Source: UBA1757 sp963617485 (lineage in GTDB: Bacteria > Bacteroidota > Bacteroidia > Bacteroidales > UBA1402). From it: DNA of 8,396 bases. The notes beneath the pieces were generated by a model. It was not told the origin of the DNA. It worked only from the letters and a program-made list of their open reading frames with translations, and did no database searches. Shown piece by piece: positions 6,281 to 8,396 of the stretch. The first letter of the stretch is position 1. Each line of letters starts with the position of its first letter. The stretch covers positions 1 through 8,396 of the forward strand of contig CAVEPA010000021.1 in NCBI GenBank assembly GCA_963617485.1. The letters run 5' to 3'. The position numbers were made by a program, and so were the translations under genes.

Positions 6281-6315
6281 CTGCAAAAGTATCTATTTTA
6301 TTGATACTTAAGCAG
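6281..6315 (-). promoter_or_regulatory. Leader stem-loop just upstream of upxY
   Basis: In the transcript, CTGCTTAAGTATC and GATACTTTTGCAG form 13-bp arms (11 of 13 pairs; a UU/UU internal mismatch) around a 9-nt A-rich loop. The stem ends 14 nt before the upxY ATG. The right arm also contains TACTTTTG, which fits a Bacteroidetes -7 box, but with no TTTG at the right distance. Role as attenuator, translational control or UpxY target is inference. Confidence 0.6.
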
Positions 6316-6464
6316 TTACGACATTATTATGTGTTTTTACGAGGCCCAAGGCCCAACATGTGTCGTTCACTATTTGCCGCTTATCAAGGTCTGCCGGCCA
6401 GCTTCATCATTTTGAAACATCTCTTAATGAATGTTAGCCATTATTACCTTGATGTTAGAAACTG

Positions 6465-6495
6465 CAAAATTAATACATTCTCCCCAACCGCCCAA
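6465..6495 (-). promoter_or_regulatory. Candidate Bacteroidetes promoter of the polysaccharide operon
   Basis: On the - strand, TTG (6495-6493, preceded by C) is followed after 20 bp by TAATTTTG (6472-6465), which fits the -33 TTTG / -7 TAnnTTTG consensus apart from the first -33 base. Transcription would start near 6458-6460 and leave a leader of about 190 nt before upxY, as usual for UpxY-controlled operons. Confidence 0.55.
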
Positions 6496-6515
6496 GCCTT
6501 CCACCCATATTTTTA

Positions 6516-6524
6516 CCCCCCCCC
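6516..6524. repeat. Homopolymer C9 (G9 in operon sense) upstream of the capsule promoter
   Basis: Nine consecutive C on the + strand, about 20-30 bp upstream of the candidate -33 element, between AT-rich flanks. Tracts of this length can slip during replication. Confidence 0.9.
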
Positions 6525-6548
6525 AATTTTTATTAATGTTTGGGGCTT

Positions 6549-6567
6549 TGTAAGAATTATTCTTACA
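6549..6567. promoter_or_regulatory. 19-bp perfect dyad (possible operator)
   Basis: tgtaagaat and attcttaca flank a single central T. It is AT-rich and not followed by a T-run in either direction, so a terminator is unlikely. It sits about 90-110 bp upstream of the inferred operon start and 50 bp after the glnA stop. Protein binding is inferred from symmetry only. Confidence 0.5.
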
Positions 6568-6616
6568 TTTACAGCGTCTAAGGATGTAAAAAAAAATACG
6601 ATTATGGCAAGAACAG

Positions 6617-8122
6617 TTAGCAGTGGAAATACTTTTCCACCAGGGCCAGCGTTTTGGCCTCATCGCCTTGCAGTTCGGCCCGCAAATTGGCATCCTTGAA
6701 GGCCGAGAGCGTAGCGATGATATCGTCTATCGTAGCCTTGGAGAAAACATGATACTGCTCGAAAACCTCGCGCTGGGCCTGCAAGCAACGGGCCGAAGCC
6801 TCGCAACTGTCGGGCAGGCAGGCCAAACTTTTAAGCTTTTCGGCATTCTCGGCCTTGTGGATATTCACATTGACGTAGGTGCGTTCGGCCACCTCGAGCG
6901 CATCGGGCATCTCGAAACCATGACGGCAAGCCACGGCCAGGCCGGCCAGCAGTTGGTAGAGGTTGGCCGAAGCGTCGGGCGAGCGCATCTCGACGGTCTG
7001 TTTCTGGGTGGTGTCGTAATGGCAGACGGCTTCGAGTGGGTTGCTCTGGGCGCACATGTCGCTATCGGCCGACCAGCCTAGCGGAACGCGTACCAGCACC
7101 GAGCGGTTGCGGTCGCCCCAGCAGACATTGGTGGGCGCTTCTTGATGGGGCACCAGGCGCAAATAAGAGGTTGGGTTGCGGTTGCCGAAAGCGGTAATGG
7201 CCGGTGCGAGGTCCATCATGCCGGCTATGGCCTTGCGGGCCGTTTCGGAAAGAACGCCGTTCGCGAGCATCTGGTTCTGGCCGTCCTTCAAGATACGCAT
7301 ATGGATATGCAGGCCCGAGCCGGCCTTGCCCGCGATAATCTTGGGTGCGAAGGTGACGTTGTAGCCGTATTGATATCCCAAGTTGCGGATAATCCATTTA
7401 GCCAGCATCAGCTGGTCGGCAGCCTGCGTGGCCGGCACGGGCAGGAACTCGATTTCGTTCTGTTCGTAGTTGAGGCCGTTCAGGGTAAAGTTGCCCACTT
7501 CGCAATGGCCGTACTTGATTTGGCCGCCGCATTGGGCAATATATTTCATGCACTGGGTGCGGAACTCGTTGAACTTGGCAAAGGGCGCCGATTCGTGATA
7601 ACCGCGTTGGTCGCTGGCCGGGAAGTTCTCTTCGGCCGGTGCAATCACGTAGTATTCCAATTCGCCCATGGCCTCGAAATCCATGCCGGTTACTTCGTGG
7701 AAGGCTTCACAGGCGCGGCGCAAACATACTTGGGGAGCGCTGTCGAGCGGCTGGCCGTCTTTATTGTAAAAGTCGCACAGAAAACTCAGCGTAGGCACTT
7801 TGGCAAAGGGGTCGAGAAAGGCCGTAGAGAATCGCGGCATCACATACAGGTCGCTGCTGCCCGCCTCGATAAAGGGGAACAGGCTGGAGCCGTCCACGCG
7901 TTCGCCGCAGCTGAGAATGGTGTTCAGATAACTCTCGTTGTTGATGACAAAATTCAGGGTCTTGAGTCTGCCGTCGCCTGCGGGATACATGAAATTGATC
8001 ATCTGTATGTAGTTATCGCGGATATACGAGATGATGTCGGCTTTGGTAAACTCGCCCGAAGGCTTGTCGAGATAGGCCACCAGCGGGTTGGCGTTCATTG
8101 CATGAGATATTGCTTGTTCCAT
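6617..8122 (-). CDS. glnA: Glutamine synthetase, type I-like
   Basis: 501-aa cytoplasmic enzyme ligating ammonia to glutamate with ATP. Seen: metal-binding GELEYYV (153-159); nucleotide/ammonia-site motifs GKAGSGLHIHM (265-275) and RLVPHQEAPTN (322-332); and RNRSVLVRVPLG (338-349) in the usual order. The GS-I adenylylation site NLYDLPPE is absent (SPDASANLYQLL instead, 381-392), so control by GlnE-type adenylylation is not expected. A start at 8122 (MEQAISHAMN) is preferred over the in-frame ATG at 8200. The extra 26 residues are Lys/Asn/Ser-rich and overlap the likely promoter (8178-8185), and the family motif order begins after 8122. A 7-bp hairpin (6623-6640) overlaps the last codons; a T9 run follows about 27 nt further on. 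It is transcribed toward the capsule operon and divergent from tRNA-Lys. A gamma-glutamyl-amine ligase of the same fold is a less likely alternative. Confidence 0.87.
   Translation of the reverse strand: MEQAISHAMNANPLVAYLDKPSGEFTKADIISYIRDNYIQMINFMYPAGDGRLKTLNFVINNESYLNTILSCGERVDGSSLFPFIEAGSSDLYVMPRFSTAFLDPFAKVPTLSFLCDFYNKDGQPLDSAPQVCLRRACEAFHEVTGMDFEAMGELEYYVIAPAEENFPASDQRGYHESAPFAKFNEFRTQCMKYIAQCGGQIKYGHCEVGNFTLNGLNYEQNEIEFLPVPATQAADQLMLAKWIIRNLGYQYGYNVTFAPKIIAGKAGSGLHIHMRILKDGQNQMLANGVLSETARKAIAGMMDLAPAITAFGNRNPTSYLRLVPHQEAPTNVCWGDRNRSVLVRVPLGWSADSDMCAQSNPLEAVCHYDTTQKQTVEMRSPDASANLYQLLAGLAVACRHGFEMPDALEVAERTYVNVNIHKAENAEKLKSLACLPDSCEASARCLQAQREVFEQYHVFSKATIDDIIATLSAFKDANLRAELQGDEAKTLALVEKYFHC
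6623..6640 (-). terminator. Weak hairpin at glnA 3' end, possible terminator element
   Basis: Transcript-sense GTGGAAA-AGTA-TTTCCAC makes a 7-bp stem over the last sense codons of glnA. A T9 run (6588-6596 on the other strand as A9) lies about 27 nt downstream. The distance is too long for a classical intrinsic terminator, so this is only a suggestion. Confidence 0.25.
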
Positions 8123-8177
8123 AGTTAAGTATGTTAGGTTGTTGTTCTTGCTTTTTGAAGCTTGCTTTTGCTCCGGG

Positions 8178-8185
8178 CGAAGATA
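8178..8185 (-). promoter_or_regulatory. Possible -7 box of glnA
   Basis: TATCTTCG on the - strand matches TAnnTTTG in 5 of the 6 defined bases. It would start transcription near 8171, about 48 nt before the preferred glnA ATG. No TTTG is seen at the -33 distance, so support is partial. It mainly argues against the start at 8200. Confidence 0.35.
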
Positions 8186-8271
8186 CGAATTTTTATACAT
8201 TTTATACTCGACGGGCTTTCTTTCTTGCAGATTTCGAACATTTCGACAAAATGAAAAAAATAAGACTTTCG

Positions 8272-8302
8272 TTTGCGGGATATAAAAAAAGCAGTACCTT
8301 TG
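8272..8302 (+). promoter_or_regulatory. Bacteroidetes-type promoter of tRNA-Lys
   Basis: TTTG (8272-8275), a 19-bp spacer and TACCTTTG (8295-8302) match the Bacteroidetes housekeeping sigma consensus exactly. Transcription would begin near 8307-8310, some 25 nt before the tRNA. This is one of the main clues to the phylum. Confidence 0.85.
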
Positions 8303-8334
8303 CAGCGCTTTTTCCAGAAAAGCAAATAAGGTCA

Positions 8335-8396
8335 GATTCGCTAGCTCAGCAGGTAGAGCACATCCCTTTTAAGGATGGGGTCCTGGGTTCGAGCCC
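8335..8396 (+). tRNA. tRNA-Lys (anticodon TTT), 3' end cut by the window
   Basis: Cloverleaf parts in order: acceptor 5' strand GATTCGC (8335-8341); TA; D-stem GCTC/GAGC (8344-8347, 8356-8359); anticodon stem CATCC/GGATG (8361-8365, 8373-8377) with loop CTTTTAA, anticodon TTT at 8368-8370; variable loop GGGTC; T-stem start CTGGG (8383-8387) and T-loop TTCGAGC (8388-8394). The window ends two bases into the second T-stem strand, so the acceptor 3' strand and CCA are not visible. It is transcribed away from glnA. Confidence 0.93.

Larger units (their letters stand above)
6267..6616. other. Intergenic region: glnA downstream region plus capsule-operon promoter and leader
   Basis: About 350 bp with no convincing gene, AT-rich compared with its neighbours. 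Reading leftward from glnA it holds an A9/T9 homopolymer (6588-6596), a 19-bp dyad (6549-6567), a C9 tract (6516-6524), a candidate promoter (6465-6495), a pair of 8-bp inverted segments (6383-6390 and 6446-6453) and a stem-loop (6281-6315) just before the upxY start. I found no long inverted repeats bracketing the promoter, as an invertible capsule promoter would require. Confidence 0.75.

Noticed and set aside
6267..6616. Invertible capsule promoter
   Set aside because: No pair of long inverted repeats flanks the candidate promoter. The longest distant pair is only 8 bp and does not bracket the -33 region.
6208..6699. + strand open frame (163 codons) spanning the glnA-upxY intergenic region
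   Set aside because: It begins antisense to upxY and ends antisense to glnA, with unpatterned composition. The region is better explained as promoter and leader.
7142..8128. + strand open frame (328 codons) inside glnA
   Set aside because: It is antisense to a strongly conserved glutamine synthetase; the translation is Val/Ala/Gly-rich with no recognisable motif.
8123..8200. Start of glnA at the upstream ATG (8200)
   Set aside because: The 26 extra residues are low complexity and would sit on a promoter-like TATCTTCG. The family-like protein begins at 8122.
8134..8325. 63-codon - strand open frame upstream of glnA
   Set aside because: Lys/Ser/Phe-rich from AT-rich DNA, and it overlaps the likely glnA promoter and the tRNA promoter; no motif.
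1..8396. CRISPR array, insertion sequence or prophage genes
   Set aside because: No regularly spaced repeats, transposase, integrase or phage motifs were seen. The partial tRNA-Lys could be an integration site, but its 3' end is outside the window.

Overview
The window looks like chromosomal DNA of a Bacteroidales bacterium (phylum Bacteroidota). Three things suggest this. The promoters fit the Bacteroidetes pattern TTTG-N19-21-TAnnTTTG, and the copy in front of the tRNA is a perfect match. Shine-Dalgarno sequences are essentially absent. The main operon opens with a UpxY-type NusG paralog, the hallmark first gene of Bacteroidales capsule/exopolysaccharide loci. The species cannot be named from the sequence.

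Layout. From the right edge leftwards: a tRNA-Lys(TTT) on the + strand, cut by the window end, with its own strong promoter. Divergent from it on the - strand is a type I-like glutamine synthetase (6617-8122). Next come about 350 bp without a gene (6267-6616). This stretch holds a 19-bp dyad, a C9 homopolymer, a candidate promoter and a structured leader. It precedes a tightly packed leftward polysaccharide operon: upxY (5610-6266), a GHMP sugar kinase of galacturonokinase type (4447-5613), a Wzx-like flippase (2913-4454), an FrhB-like iron-sulfur protein (1515-2897), a UDP-glucuronate 4-epimerase-like protein (452-1510), and the first 121 codons of a UDP-glucose 6-dehydrogenase (1-363). The first five genes overlap or are 4-15 bp apart. 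The last is separated by 88 bp.

How the genes fit together. Ugd would make UDP-glucuronate from UDP-glucose, and the 4-epimerase would turn it into UDP-galacturonate. The kinase would feed the same pool from free galacturonate as galacturonate-1-phosphate; the matching uridylyltransferase is not in the window. The flippase would export the lipid-linked repeat unit. UpxY would keep RNA polymerase elongating through the long operon. The theme is therefore a uronic-acid-containing surface polysaccharide. No glycosyltransferase is seen here, so the operon must continue to the left or depend on other loci.

Most unusual points: (1) the glycine-rich NAD-binding loop of Ugd is expanded to (Gly-Thr)x6-Gly by an in-frame hexanucleotide microsatellite; (2) the kinase resembles plant galacturonokinase more than galactokinase, and lacks the acidic residue expected to face the sugar C6; (3) the FrhB-like gene carries five GC-rich perfect palindromes and an 18-bp tandem repeat, all in-frame and in non-conserved segments; (4) the capsule leader has an imperfect 13-bp stem-loop ending 14 bases from the upxY start codon, and a C9 tract upstream of the candidate promoter.
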